64,000 nt of DNA from JADGNZ01 sp963715895 (GCA_963715895.1 OY970284.1:3844001-3908000); one strand, 5' to 3'; numbered from the stretch's first letter, positions 51,249 to 59,397 are shown. The notes: a model not told the origin generated them from the sequence alone. Translations and numbers: made by a program.

Positions 51249-53126
51249 TCAGGAAATGGTCTGGCACATCACCGCGCTGACCGAGTTCACCAATTCCATC
51301 GGCTCAATCGGCTTTGTCAAATATCGCTGAAAACCGCCGGAGAGCAAGCGTGTGGAATCCTCCTCGCGGATGTAGGCAGTCAGTGCAATGGCAGGCGTAA
51401 GGCCGCCGTCCTTCTCGGGCAAGGCTCGGATTCGGGTTACGAAACTCAGGCCGTCTTCGTCGGGCATTCCGATGTCAGTAACCACGATGTCCGGACGGAG
51501 CTTGCGGAGCAGATCGAACGCCTCGGCCGTGCTGCTCGCCGGATAGACTCGCGCTCCCGATTTTCGCAGCACGAACTCGAGAATGCGCAGTGTCGCGGCA
51601 TGATCATCGACGATGAGGACTGACAGATTGGTCAGGGCATCGCTGGCAGGAAGGGCGATCGGTTCGCTGTTCAAGTCATCGGCGACTGGTAGCGCTGGAT
51701 GGATCGGCATCTCACCGTGCACGATGGGCATGATTGGCAGCGATACGCGAAAGGTGCTCCCTTGTCCTTCCCCGGCACTCCAGACCGAAATGGTTCCACC
51801 ATGTGCTTCGATCAAGTACTTCGCGATCGACAGGCCGAGGCCGAGACCTTGCTGTACCCGGGCGCGCGAAGAGTCCGATTGCCGGAAGGTCTCGAAGACA
51901 TGCGGCAGAAACGACTCCTCGATTCCTTCACCCGAGTCGCGCACTTCGATGGTCGCGTGTGACCGGTCACGGCGGACGCTTACCTCGATGGTTCCGCCGC
52001 GCGGTGTGAACTTCACAGCGTTCGTCATCAGGTTCCAGATCACCTGTTGCAGCCGGTCGGGATCGCCGGAGATGCGGATCCCGCGCTCGAGAGTCGTGGC
52101 GATCGTGATCGATTTTGCGTCCGCGGCGGGCCGCATCGAAGCGATCGCTCCGTCGGCCACGTCGAAAAGATCGAGTGTCCGTGTTGATAGAAGCAGCTTT
52201 CCCGTCTGGACGCGTGACATATCGAGCAGATCTTCGATCAATCGCTTTTGAACGGATGCGGAACGCTGAATCGTGGTCAGTCCCTCGTTGATCAGCTCGG
52301 AGTCCACATCCTCCGCGATCAGCACTGCCGACCAGCCCAGGATCGACGTGAGGGGCGTGCGGAGCTCGTGCGACACGGCTGCGATGAACCGGTCTTTGAC
52401 GCGATTCGCGGTCTCGGAGTCCTCCCGAGCCGTTGTTTCCGCTTTCCATGCCGATTCCGCTCTGTCGCGTGCAGCCCGCTCCGCGCGCGCCGCGATCGCA
52501 AATTGCAGGAAGCTGAGCAGAAGAAGGACAAAGGCGACCGTCGTCGACACGATCACCACCTTGAAGGCGTGACTGCCGCTGGCATCGGCCTTCATCCGTG
52601 ATTCGATGCGCTGGCGTTCCTCTTCCGCGGTCATTGCACCAATCGTCGTGCGGATCGAGTCCATCAACCGGCTTCCGGGCCCGCCGCTGGCCATCGCCAG
52701 GGCTGCCCGGGCGCCGCTCTTGTCGTATGTGTCGAGGATTCGCTGCATCTCGGTCAGCCTTTGGGAGACCAGAGGACGCAGCGCACGGAGCCGTGCCTGT
52801 TGACCGGGCTCTGTTCGGGTGAGCTCGTCGATGTGCTGCAGGTCGATCGGGATCTGATGAACCGCGGTGTGATACGGAGCGAGGGAGTGCTGATTGCCGG
52901 TGATGAGGAATCCAAACTGGCCCGTCTCCGCGTTCAGAAGATCGTTGAGAACGCTATCGAGATCGATCCGGGTGTTGCCATCCCTTCGTGCTTCTTCAAA
53001 GTTGTTCACGACCACTCGGATGTCGCGATAGCCGACCACGCCATTGAGCGCGACGACGAAAGACATCGTCGCCGCCGCGACGATGACGCCCTTTCGCGAA
53101 ATCCACGATTGCTTACGGCCGTTCAT
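51249..53126 (-). CDS. CHASE3 hybrid sensor histidine kinase
   Basis: 625 residues. Transmembrane helix about 12-33, periplasmic CHASE3 sensor about 38-180, second helix about 189-211, then HisKA with phospho-acceptor His253 (VSHELRTPLT), HATPase_c (N box NLMTNAVKF, G1 DSGEGI, G2 GLGLGLSIAKY) and a C-terminal receiver (LIVDDH, VVTDIGMP with phospho-Asp, LTAY, TKP). It senses an unknown extracytoplasmic signal and phosphorelays through its own receiver. Located 8 bp downstream of the phosphatase-like gene on the same strand. Confidence 0.93.
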   Translation of the reverse strand: MNGRKQSWISRKGVIVAAATMSFVVALNGVVGYRDIRVVVNNFEEARRDGNTRIDLDSVLNDLLNAETGQFGFLITGNQHSLAPYHTAVHQIPIDLQHIDELTRTEPGQQARLRALRPLVSQRLTEMQRILDTYDKSGARAALAMASGGPGSRLMDSIRTTIGAMTAEEERQRIESRMKADASGSHAFKVVIVSTTVAFVLLLLSFLQFAIAARAERAARDRAESAWKAETTAREDSETANRVKDRFIAAVSHELRTPLTSILGWSAVLIAEDVDSELINEGLTTIQRSASVQKRLIEDLLDMSRVQTGKLLLSTRTLDLFDVADGAIASMRPAADAKSITIATTLERGIRISGDPDRLQQVIWNLMTNAVKFTPRGGTIEVSVRRDRSHATIEVRDSGEGIEESFLPHVFETFRQSDSSRARVQQGLGLGLSIAKYLIEAHGGTISVWSAGEGQGSTFRVSLPIMPIVHGEMPIHPALPVADDLNSEPIALPASDALTNLSVLIVDDHAATLRILEFVLRKSGARVYPASSTAEAFDLLRKLRPDIVVTDIGMPDEDGLSFVTRIRALPEKDGGLTPAIALTAYIREEDSTRLLSGGFQRYLTKPIEPMELVNSVSAVMCQTIS

Positions 53127-53133
53127 CGCTTGC

Positions 53134-53883
53134 TCATAAGATCGCTGCCTGGGGCACGGCGCCGCAGATCCGGCGACTCAGAACCACAAGCGTTACGTCG
53201 TCGTTGTACGGCATCCTGCCGCCGAAATGATTCAGTCTCGTGAAGACCTCGGTGCAAACGTCATCCGCGGAACGCGCCGTCTCCTCGCCGAGCACCTCCC
53301 GCAGGCGTCCCTCGCCAAACTGCTCTCCCGCCGCGTTTTCATGCTCGGTGACGCCATCGCTGTAAATCACCAGCATGTCGCCTGGCCGGATGTGAACCTT
53401 CTTCTCAGTGTAGTGAGCGCCCTGGATGACTCCCGCGACCGGGCCCGTGGACGCGAGTTGCGATATCGCCCCTTCATGAGTGTGAAGCAGAGGCGGATTT
53501 TGCCCCGCGTTGACATAGGTCAGATCGCCGTTCGCCGTGTCGATGACGCAGTAAAACAGGGTCACGAAGGAACCGCGCCGGACGCGCTCAAACAGAACTC
53601 TGTTCAGGTTTGCCACAAGGTTCCGCGGTGACATTCCTTCCGCGGTCAATGCCCGCACGGTCGCCTGGACGTTCGACATGATGAGGGCGGCAGGCATCCC
53701 TTTCCCGGAGAGGATCAGCAGGATCGCCGCGATCGACGCGATCGCGAACTGCGGTCGGGGCAGGGCTTCGAGCCGATGGGCCGACTTCGCCAGGTTGAAT
53801 GTCATGCGATCGATCTCATCTCGATCTGACGAAGACCGTCCAACGCCCCGCCATCCCGGAGCGTCTGTTCGGACGGGCTCCAA
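53134..53883 (-). CDS. N-truncated SpoIIE/RsbU-type PP2C phosphatase
   Basis: Up to 249 residues; Met27 at 53805 is an alternative start. From SGKGMPAALIMSNVQATVRA onward it is a standard SpoIIE/RsbU phosphatase (YVNAGQNPPLL, the Asp in VIYSDGVTEHENA and NDDVTLVVL are intact). The part that normally precedes it (GGDYYD and the metal-binding Asp of GDVSGKG) is replaced by a hydrophobic, unrelated run (FAIASIAAILLILSGKG). One metal ligand and the first strands are therefore missing, pointing to a decaying or inactive enzyme. It precedes the hybrid kinase (8-bp gap). Confidence 0.6.
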   Translation of the reverse strand: MEPVRTDAPGWRGVGRSSSDRDEIDRMTFNLAKSAHRLEALPRPQFAIASIAAILLILSGKGMPAALIMSNVQATVRALTAEGMSPRNLVANLNRVLFERVRRGSFVTLFYCVIDTANGDLTYVNAGQNPPLLHTHEGAISQLASTGPVAGVIQGAHYTEKKVHIRPGDMLVIYSDGVTEHENAAGEQFGEGRLREVLGEETARSADDVCTEVFTRLNHFGGRMPYNDDVTLVVLSRRICGAVPQAAIL

Positions 53884-54010
53884 GCAGACTTACGATCAAC
53901 GCGGTCGCATGTTGAGACGGCGCTCGTCATGCCGGCAGGGCATGAGGCCGCATGGATTCGCTGAGCAGGGAGCCTGCGCGGCGCGGACACAGCATACGAA
54001 TCTCGCTTAT

Positions 54011-54036
54011 CATATGCAGCCAGGTGCAGACATATG
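54011..54036. promoter_or_regulatory. Candidate autoregulatory operator of vapBC
   Basis: Two CATATG palindromes at 54011-54016 and 54031-54036, 20 bp apart, flank the inner words CAGCCAGG and TGCAG. The second contains the vapB start codon and a TATCAT hexamer overlaps the first. The placement suits repression by VapB. Confidence 0.4.
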
Positions 54037-54228
54037 AGAACAACACTCAACCTTGACGATGAGGCAATCAAAGCGGCGATGAGAGTTTCCAAGGGCCGGA
54101 CGAAGACCGAAGTGGTGAACGAGGCGCTCCGCAGATTCGCCCAGGCTCGAAGCCGCCGTCAACTTCTCGATCTCCGCGGCAAAGTCGAATGGATCGGAGA
54201 CCTCGACGCTCTCAGAAAACGCGGATGA
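54034..54228 (+). CDS. vapB: VapB-type antitoxin
   Basis: 64 residues. MRTTLNLDDEAIKAAM is the standard opening of the ribbon-helix-helix (VapB/DUF2191) DNA-binding domain, and TKTEVVNEALRRF is its helix. The C-terminal tail (RQLLDLRGKVEWIGDLDALR) is the toxin-neutralising segment. It overlaps the toxin ATG by 4 bp. It should bind the PIN toxin and repress its own promoter. Confidence 0.9.
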   Translation: MRTTLNLDDEAIKAAMRVSKGRTKTEVVNEALRRFAQARSRRQLLDLRGKVEWIGDLDALRKRG

Positions 54229-54635
54229 GAATCCTGGTCGACACCTCTGTCTGGGTCGACTTCTTCAATGGAAATCCAAGCCCCCAGGCTGAAACCCTGG
54301 CGCGCCTGATCCGCGAAGACGCTGATTTGGTCACATGCGGTCTCATCGTGTCGGAAGTCTTGCAGGGTTTGCGTCAGGCCAAGAGCCTTTTGAATATCGA
54401 GCGCCACTTCCGGCAGATGGACTGGTTATCGCCGAAAGAGCCCGACACCTATCTGGAGGCTGCCGATCTGTTCCGCCGGCTGCGTGAACGCGGAATCACC
54501 ATCCGCTCAACCATCGATTGCGTAATCGCGAGCCTGGCTGCGCATCATGATGCGCTGATTCTGTCGAAGGACCGCGATTTGACCCTCATCGTCGAATCGA
54601 GCCTTCTGGCTCTTCGATCGATGCCGGTCCTGTAG
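54225..54635 (+). CDS. vapC: VapC-type PIN ribonuclease toxin
   Basis: 136 residues from the ATG at 54225 inside the antitoxin stop (ATGA). The PIN acidic residues are present: Asp6 in ILVDTSVWVDFF, Glu in VSEVLQGLRQ near 44, Asp in STIDCVIASLA near 97 and Asp in LSKDRDL near 116. It should be an endoribonuclease active on tRNA or rRNA when freed from VapB. Confidence 0.9.
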   Translation: MRILVDTSVWVDFFNGNPSPQAETLARLIREDADLVTCGLIVSEVLQGLRQAKSLLNIERHFRQMDWLSPKEPDTYLEAADLFRRLRERGITIRSTIDCVIASLAAHHDALILSKDRDLTLIVESSLLALRSMPVL

Positions 54636-54643
54636 CTCTTTCT

Positions 54644-54720
<77 letters not shown>

Positions 54721-54742
54721 GCACGGAAGGGAACCGATTGTA

Positions 54743-56146
54743 CTACGCGGCGTCGGTGAGGTTGATGTGCAGGTGGCGTTTCAGGGCTACGCGGAGCGGA
54801 CGGGTCGAGTCGCGGAGCCAATCGTACGTACGGCGTAAACGGTCGCCGCTGACCAGATCTTTCACTTTCGGGTGATCGTAGAGATAAACGTCGGCGCGGC
54901 GCTTGATCTGCTTCGGGGTGCCCAGCCAGCGCACCTCTTTCTTGCGCACCTTCTCCAGCTTGGCATCGAGCTCGGCGTAGAACTCCTCGTCCACCCGGAA
55001 GTACATGTTCTTCAGCCAGCAGAGATTGGGCTTCACGCAGACCTCTTTCAGGATCGTGAAGCGTTTCGGGTCGTAATCGATCTTCCCGCCGCGTAGGAGG
55101 ACCTCGCGCATCTCGTCGCGCATCTTCTGGAACGCCGGGCCGCGCCAGTGCTCGGACATCGGCTTCTCGTGCACATTGCCGAGGGGAGGGACGTCGGGGT
55201 TCAGCAGCAGACAGCAGGGACGGATGTCGCCGTTGCCGGTGACGGCGGCTGTGTACCAGGCGAAGAAGCAGCCGTCGTTGCGGTCGCGGAACGACGGCGC
55301 GGTCGGGTACATGTTCGTCGACACGGTGCCGGCGCGTGCGCGGACGCGATCCATCATCGTGTTCCAGCCGTAGACTGCGAAGTCGATCTGGAGGAGGCCC
55401 GCACCGGCGTCCTTGCGCAACACTTCCTCGACATACGGCTCGGCGAGATCGGCATCCGCGGGGCGGAGGAGCAGCTCGCGGTCGATGCGCTCGCGGGGGA
55501 TCTCGAGCACCGCGTTCATGGCGATGCGGTCAACGCCGAGGGAGCGGCCGAGGTCGTACATCTCGACGATGCGGGTGATGTTCGCGCGGTCGAGGAGAAA
55601 CTGAAGGACGATCGACGGATAGATCGAATCGCCGCGAACTTCGACCAGGGTCTTGATCGCCGTGATGACCTTGTCGAAGAGCGCCGGCTTCACCTTCATC
55701 ATCCGAGCGTAGTCGGCGGCGTCGACGGCGTTGAGGGAGAAGATCACCTCGCGGGCCTTGTTGTTCACCAGATAGCCGGCGATCTCGTGGTTCAGCGCCA
55801 CGCCGTTCGTGGTCAGGTTATCGACCACGACGCCGCGTTTGGCGAGATGAGCCAGGACGTCATTGATCTCGCGGTGAAACAGCGGGTCGCCGCCGCCGGA
55901 GAGGCGCACGGAACGGAGGCCGGTCGAGGCCAGCTCATCGATCAGCTCCGTCGTCTTCTGGATCGGGATCTGTTCCTTGGTGCGCAGATCCTGCTGGTTG
56001 CAGAAGTAGCAGGCCACGTTGCAGCGGTCGGTGAGGTCGAGCTCGGCGTGCACTGGCCCGGTCGTCGGCGTATTGGCGACGATGGCGTCGATGATCTCGC
56101 GCTTGCGTTCGCGCGATACTTCTGCCCACCCGTGTGTTCCTCTCAT
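54743..56146 (-). CDS. Radical SAM protein with SPASM-like C-terminal cysteines
   Basis: 467 residues. The [4Fe-4S]-AdoMet motif CNVACYFC has Cys42, Cys46 and Cys49; SGGGDP near 85 is the SAM-binding GGE-like motif. C-terminal cysteines (CFFAWYTAAVTGNGDIRPCC, CVKPNLCW) resemble a SPASM/twitch domain holding extra clusters. Relatives include anaerobic sulfatase-maturase-like and peptide-modifying enzymes. No small precursor peptide or sulfatase is adjacent, so the substrate is unknown. Confidence 0.88.
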   Translation of the reverse strand: MRGTHGWAEVSRERKREIIDAIVANTPTTGPVHAELDLTDRCNVACYFCNQQDLRTKEQIPIQKTTELIDELASTGLRSVRLSGGGDPLFHREINDVLAHLAKRGVVVDNLTTNGVALNHEIAGYLVNNKAREVIFSLNAVDAADYARMMKVKPALFDKVITAIKTLVEVRGDSIYPSIVLQFLLDRANITRIVEMYDLGRSLGVDRIAMNAVLEIPRERIDRELLLRPADADLAEPYVEEVLRKDAGAGLLQIDFAVYGWNTMMDRVRARAGTVSTNMYPTAPSFRDRNDGCFFAWYTAAVTGNGDIRPCCLLLNPDVPPLGNVHEKPMSEHWRGPAFQKMRDEMREVLLRGGKIDYDPKRFTILKEVCVKPNLCWLKNMYFRVDEEFYAELDAKLEKVRKKEVRWLGTPKQIKRRADVYLYDHPKVKDLVSGDRLRRTYDWLRDSTRPLRVALKRHLHINLTDAA

Positions 56147-56238
56147 GGCTTGTGTGCCCTAACGGGAGGATCTAATGGAGCATTCCGAAGTTCGGGTTCG
56201 AATCGTCAGTCGATCGGGCACTTGGAAGGTGCAACCCT

Positions 56239-56667
56239 CTACGCCTTTCGCGGCAACTCCTTGAAGGGATTGAAAACCCTCAGACCTGGCCGGCGGAAGT
56301 CCTTATCGTTGCCCGTCGCGATGGTCAGCCCGTGCTTGCGGGCGGTGGCGGCAATGTAGCTATCCTCGATCGGCATCTGTTGTCCACTCTTTCTCAGCAG
56401 ATGCTCTTGATCCGCCCACACATGGGCTACGCCAACGTTAAACCCGTGAATTCGCCCCTGCATGGCCTCGATCAGGCGCGTCAGCCACAACTGCAACTCC
56501 GTTCGCTGCCGGCCCTGCTTGCTTCGCACCCAAAACGCCATTTGAGCGATGACGACTGCGCTGGTGTAGCAATGATCCTTCTCTTGCCGGAGCCAGCCGA
56601 TCACATACGGATCGCCATTGCGCTTGGCAGGCTGCGATAGAACGTCCGTATCCAGCAGCCAACTCAA
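56239..56667 (-). CDS. PIN-domain toxin
   Basis: 142 residues. SWLLDTDVLSQPAKR gives the first Asp; IAQMAFWVRSK sits where VapC enzymes have the conserved Glu, which here appears to be Gln (IAQM), an unusual substitution. IEDSYIAATARKHGL and TGNDKDFRRPGL carry the later Asp residues. Its start overlaps the antitoxin stop by 4 bp. Catalytic competence is slightly doubtful because of the Glu-to-Gln position. Confidence 0.85.
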   Translation of the reverse strand: MSWLLDTDVLSQPAKRNGDPYVIGWLRQEKDHCYTSAVVIAQMAFWVRSKQGRQRTELQLWLTRLIEAMQGRIHGFNVGVAHVWADQEHLLRKSGQQMPIEDSYIAATARKHGLTIATGNDKDFRRPGLRVFNPFKELPRKA

Positions 56668-56891
56668 AGCCGGCGCTTCCTGGGCAGTTCGCGGCGACGC
56701 GGAGGGACGTCATCCATCGGCACGGGGCAGTCAGCCAGCACGTCCAACCAGTCTTCCCTTTCCGGCAGGCGGCGAAAAGTCACAGCATCCTCATCCGCAT
56801 CGAACCGCGCCTCAAAGGACTGGCCGGGCTGCGCCGGCATCAGGGCAGTGGGAAGGGTGAGGCGGCGTTTGGAATCCAACGTCACGATCAT
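56664..56891 (-). CDS. AbrB/MazE-like antitoxin
   Basis: 75 residues from the ATG at 56891. The N-terminus (MIVTLDSKRRLTLPTAL) is the swapped-hairpin AbrB DNA-binding motif; the C-terminal half (LPEREDWLDVLADCPVPMDD) is the toxin-binding tail. It is coupled to the PIN gene (ATGA). The upstream palindrome at 56892-56908 is its likely operator. Confidence 0.82.
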   Translation of the reverse strand: MIVTLDSKRRLTLPTALMPAQPGQSFEARFDADEDAVTFRRLPEREDWLDVLADCPVPMDDVPPRRRELPRKRRL

Positions 56892-56908
56892 GGTGGGATT
56901 GTCCCACC
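56892..56908. promoter_or_regulatory. Perfect palindrome at the AbrB/PIN operon start
   Basis: GGTGGGA and TCCCACC flank a 3-bp centre directly before the antitoxin ATG. The centre plus neighbours read GACAAT on the minus strand, a -10-like hexamer 6 nt from the start. Repressor binding there would block transcription. Confidence 0.5.
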
Positions 56909-57018
56909 GCGCGTGGCCGGGGTCAATGCTCATGGAGTCTGGCTGCGGCCTGCACGCGCGATCGCGTCCGGTGTCTACCGGGTCTATCGCTGATCGACGG
57001 TTCCACGCCGAACCTACG

Positions 57019-57024
57019 TATAAT
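57019..57024 (+). promoter_or_regulatory. Consensus -10 TATAAT, leaderless start of prs
   Basis: 9 nt separate it from the TTG at 57034, which supports that unusual start. Confidence 0.65.
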
Positions 57025-57033
57025 CGCGCCGCC

Positions 57034-57978
57034 TTGTACGGTCCTCTCAAAGTTTTCACCGGCCGATCCCATCCGGCGCTGGCGCAGGAGATCTGCGACA
57101 TCCTGGGGATCGCGCTCGGGCGCGTGTCGCTCTACAGCTTCTCCGACGGTGAGAACTACGTGCAGATCGACGAGAACGTCCGCGGTGCGGACGTCTTCGT
57201 GATCCAGCCCACCGGGCCGCCGGTGAACGACAATCTGATGGAGCTCTTGATCATGCTCGATGCATTCAAGCGCTCCTCGGCCAGCCGGATGACGGCGGTG
57301 CTGCCGTACTATGGCTACGCGCGGCAGGACCGGAAAGACAAGCCGCGCGTGCCGATCACCTCGAAGCTGGTGGCCGATCTGATCACGGCCGCCGGCGCCG
57401 ACCGCGTGCTGACGCTCGATCTGCACGCGTCGCAGATTCAGGGCTTCTTCAACATCCCCGTCGATCACCTCTTCGCCGCCCCGGTCATCGTCCGTCATCT
57501 CCGCGACCTCGGCCTTCCCGATCTGACGATCGTCTCGCCGGATGCCGGTGGCGTGGAGCGGGCACGTTCGTATGCGAAGAGGCTCGGGGCGACCCTGGCC
57601 ATCATCGACAAACGCCGCACCGGGGCCAATCAGACCGAAGTCATGAACATCATCGGCGACGTGAAGGAACGGAACGTCTTCGTCGTCGATGACATCGTCG
57701 ACACCGGCGGCACGCTGATCCACTCCGTCGATGCCCTCCTGGCCAAAGGAGCCCGGTCGATCTCCGCCTCGTTTACGCACGCGGTGCTCTCGGGGAAGGC
57801 CATTCAGCGCATCAACAGTTCCGAGCTCGTCCACGTCATCGCCACGAACAGCATGGCCATGGCCGACAAACAGGCCGAGTGTCCGAAGCTGACCACACTG
57901 TCTGTCGGCGACCTCCTGGCCCAGGCCATCAAGCGGATTCACGACGAGGATTCGGTGAGCTCGCTGTTTGAGATGTGA
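57034..57978 (+). CDS. prs: Ribose-phosphate pyrophosphokinase (PRPP synthetase)
   Basis: 314 residues from the TTG at 57034, matching the usual length and N-terminus (YGPLKVFTGRSHPALAQEI). An upstream in-frame start at 56848 would add 62 unconserved residues and precede the TATAAT box. Signatures: DGENYVQIDENVRGADVF, YYGYARQDRKDKPRVPI, DLHASQIQGFF and the PRPP loop VVDDIVDTGGTL. It makes PRPP for nucleotide, His and Trp synthesis. prs followed by rplY is a common bacterial order; pth would normally follow but does not here. Confidence 0.96.
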   Translation: MYGPLKVFTGRSHPALAQEICDILGIALGRVSLYSFSDGENYVQIDENVRGADVFVIQPTGPPVNDNLMELLIMLDAFKRSSASRMTAVLPYYGYARQDRKDKPRVPITSKLVADLITAAGADRVLTLDLHASQIQGFFNIPVDHLFAAPVIVRHLRDLGLPDLTIVSPDAGGVERARSYAKRLGATLAIIDKRRTGANQTEVMNIIGDVKERNVFVVDDIVDTGGTLIHSVDALLAKGARSISASFTHAVLSGKAIQRINSSELVHVIATNSMAMADKQAECPKLTTLSVGDLLAQAIKRIHDEDSVSSLFEM

Positions 57979-57987
57979 GTGGATGAA

Positions 57988-58048
57988 GCGGTTATCGGTT
58001 ATCGGTTATCAGTTGTCCGGGATAACCGACAACCGATAACCGATAACC
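57988..58048. repeat. Hairpin of 7-bp words (GGTTATC family), short loop
   Basis: The left arm has GGTTATC, GGTTATC, GGTTATC, AGTTGTC. The right arm has GATAACC, GACAACC, GATAACC, GATAACC, around a 4-nt loop. It lacks the GC-rich clamp of its relatives. Located between prs and rplY. Confidence 0.85.
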
Positions 58049-58131
58049 ACCTCCCGCGCAGGGAATACACTGCCCCATCAACGACTTAACATCGTTTCGC
58101 TGTCCACACCGGAAGAAGGAGTTTCTGCATC

Positions 58132-58785
58132 ATGGCTGAGGTCACCTTGGAAGTTACCCGTCGCGAACGCTCGGGGAAAGAGTACGCGAAGAAATTGCGC
58201 CAGGACAACAAGATCCCGGCGGTCGTTTACGGCGGTCACAAAGAGCCGGTGGCCATCATCGTGGAGCGCAAGGCGGTCTCGGATCTGATCCAGAAGAGCG
58301 AGCACGGCATCCGCTCGATCTTCCTGCTCAAGATGGCCGGCACCGATCAGCAGCGCCACGCAATGATCAAAGACATGCAGATGGACCCCATCTCGCGCCG
58401 CATGACGCACATCGATTTCGTGCGCGTGGTGATGGATGAGGTGATCCGTGTGACCATTCCGGTGCATCTCACCGGAAGCTCCATCGGCGTCAAAGAGGGC
58501 GGCATCCTCGACTGGCAGATGCGTGATCTCCACGTCGAGTGTCTCCCGAGCGCCATCCCCGACAAGATCGACGTCGACATCACCGACCTCGGTGCGCACC
58601 AGCAGGTCCGTATCTCCGACCTGAAGCTGCCCGAGGGAGTGAAGATCGAGGAAGATCCACACCGTGTCATCGTCGGCGTCACCACGGCACGTGCCGAGGT
58701 CGTGGCCGAAGTCGCGGTGGTCGAGGCTGCAGCCGTGCCGGAGCCGGAAGTCATCAAAAAGGGCAAGACCGAGACCGAAGAGTAA
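58132..58785 (+). CDS. rplY: 50S ribosomal protein L25 / general stress protein CTC
   Basis: 217 residues, the long two-domain (TL5/CTC) form: the N-terminal 5S rRNA-binding domain (about 1-95; RERSGKEYAKKLRQDNKIPA, VVYGG) and the C-terminal beta domain to about 185, then an Ala/Val/Glu-rich tail ending in charged KKGKTETEE. It binds 5S rRNA in the large subunit. A strong Shine-Dalgarno (GAAGGAG) precedes the ATG by 9 nt. An intrinsic terminator follows at 58817. Confidence 0.96.
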   Translation: MAEVTLEVTRRERSGKEYAKKLRQDNKIPAVVYGGHKEPVAIIVERKAVSDLIQKSEHGIRSIFLLKMAGTDQQRHAMIKDMQMDPISRRMTHIDFVRVVMDEVIRVTIPVHLTGSSIGVKEGGILDWQMRDLHVECLPSAIPDKIDVDITDLGAHQQVRISDLKLPEGVKIEEDPHRVIVGVTTARAEVVAEVAVVEAAAVPEPEVIKKGKTETEE

Positions 58786-58816
58786 CGTTCAGACAGCATC
58801 AATTCGCTTACGATTG

Positions 58817-58845
58817 CGCCCCGCGGAAACGCGGGGCGTTTGTGT
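58817..58845 (+). terminator. Intrinsic terminator after rplY
   Basis: A 9-bp perfect stem CGCCCCGCG / CGCGGGGCG closes a GAAA tetraloop and is followed by TTTGTGT. It lies only 13 bp before the next start codon, so it could also shape the 5' leader of the AhpD-like gene. Confidence 0.8.
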
Positions 58846-58857
58846 CTGGAGGAAGCG

Positions 58858-59397
58858 ATGGCCCGCCTCAGCAAGCTCACGAAAGAAGAGGTCACGGACG
58901 AGATCCGGCAGAAGTTTCAGGAGATCGGCGCGCAGCGCGGCAATGTGCCGAACATGTTTCGGGTCTACGCGCACAGGCCCGAGATCCTGAAGACGATGAT
59001 GGCCCATATGAACGCCGTCACGAACACAGGGACGGTTTCGGTGCGCACCAAGGAGCTCGTGGCAACGCTGGTGTCGCGTCTCAACACCTGCGAGTACTGA
59101 AACCGCTCGCATACCGCGCAGTCTGCGCGGCACGGGGCAACGGACGACCAGATGAACGCACTGCTCGACTTCGAGAACGGTCCGTTCGATGAAAAGGAAA
59201 AGGCCGCGTTGGCGTACGCGAAGCAGCTCACGCTCGACGCGCACGGCATCGACGACGCGCTGTTCGCGCGGTTACGGCAGCACTATGACGAGGGGGAGAT
59301 CGTCGAGATCTCGGCGATGGCGGGAATGTTCAACTACTTCAACAGGGTGAATGACGCCTTGCAGATGGAACCGACCAAACCGGGTGAGGGACTGTGA
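58858..59397 (+). CDS. AhpD/carboxymuconolactone-decarboxylase-family protein, probable selenoprotein with UGA at Sec81
   Basis: ATG at 58858 with Shine-Dalgarno GGAGG 5 nt upstream; 179 residues if the TGA at 59098-59100 is read as selenocysteine. The frame before the TGA (residues 1-80) and after it (82-179) are the two halves of one AhpD-like protein: RQKFQEIGAQRGNVPNMFRV, then Glu66, Cys78, U81 and His85 in CEY-U-NRSH, then FENGPFDEKEKAALAYAKQL and MFNYFNRVNDALQ. The spacing E-x11-C-x2-U-x3-H equals the proton-relay and CxxC site of AhpD, with Sec at the second cysteine. A SECIS-like hairpin follows. The expected activity is peroxide or disulfide reduction. The alternative is a nonsense mutation TGC to TGA or a sequencing error, but nothing else in the frame is damaged. 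Confidence 0.8.
59101..59130 (+). promoter_or_regulatory. Candidate bacterial SECIS element
   Basis: Thirteen nt after the UGA, CCGCGCA (59114-59120) pairs perfectly with TGCGCGG (59124-59130) around GTC. The loop starts 20 nt after the UGA and its first base is G (second if the A-U pair opens), as bacterial SECIS elements require for SelB. The apical GCAGTCTGC resembles the E. coli fdhF element apex as I remember it. Confidence 0.7.

Noticed and set aside
58840..59397. Two separate small genes or a plain pseudogene at the AhpD-like locus
   Set aside because: Both halves are in one frame, the TGA hits the redox position exactly, a SECIS-like hairpin follows, and no other lesion is present; kept as the alternative to be tested.
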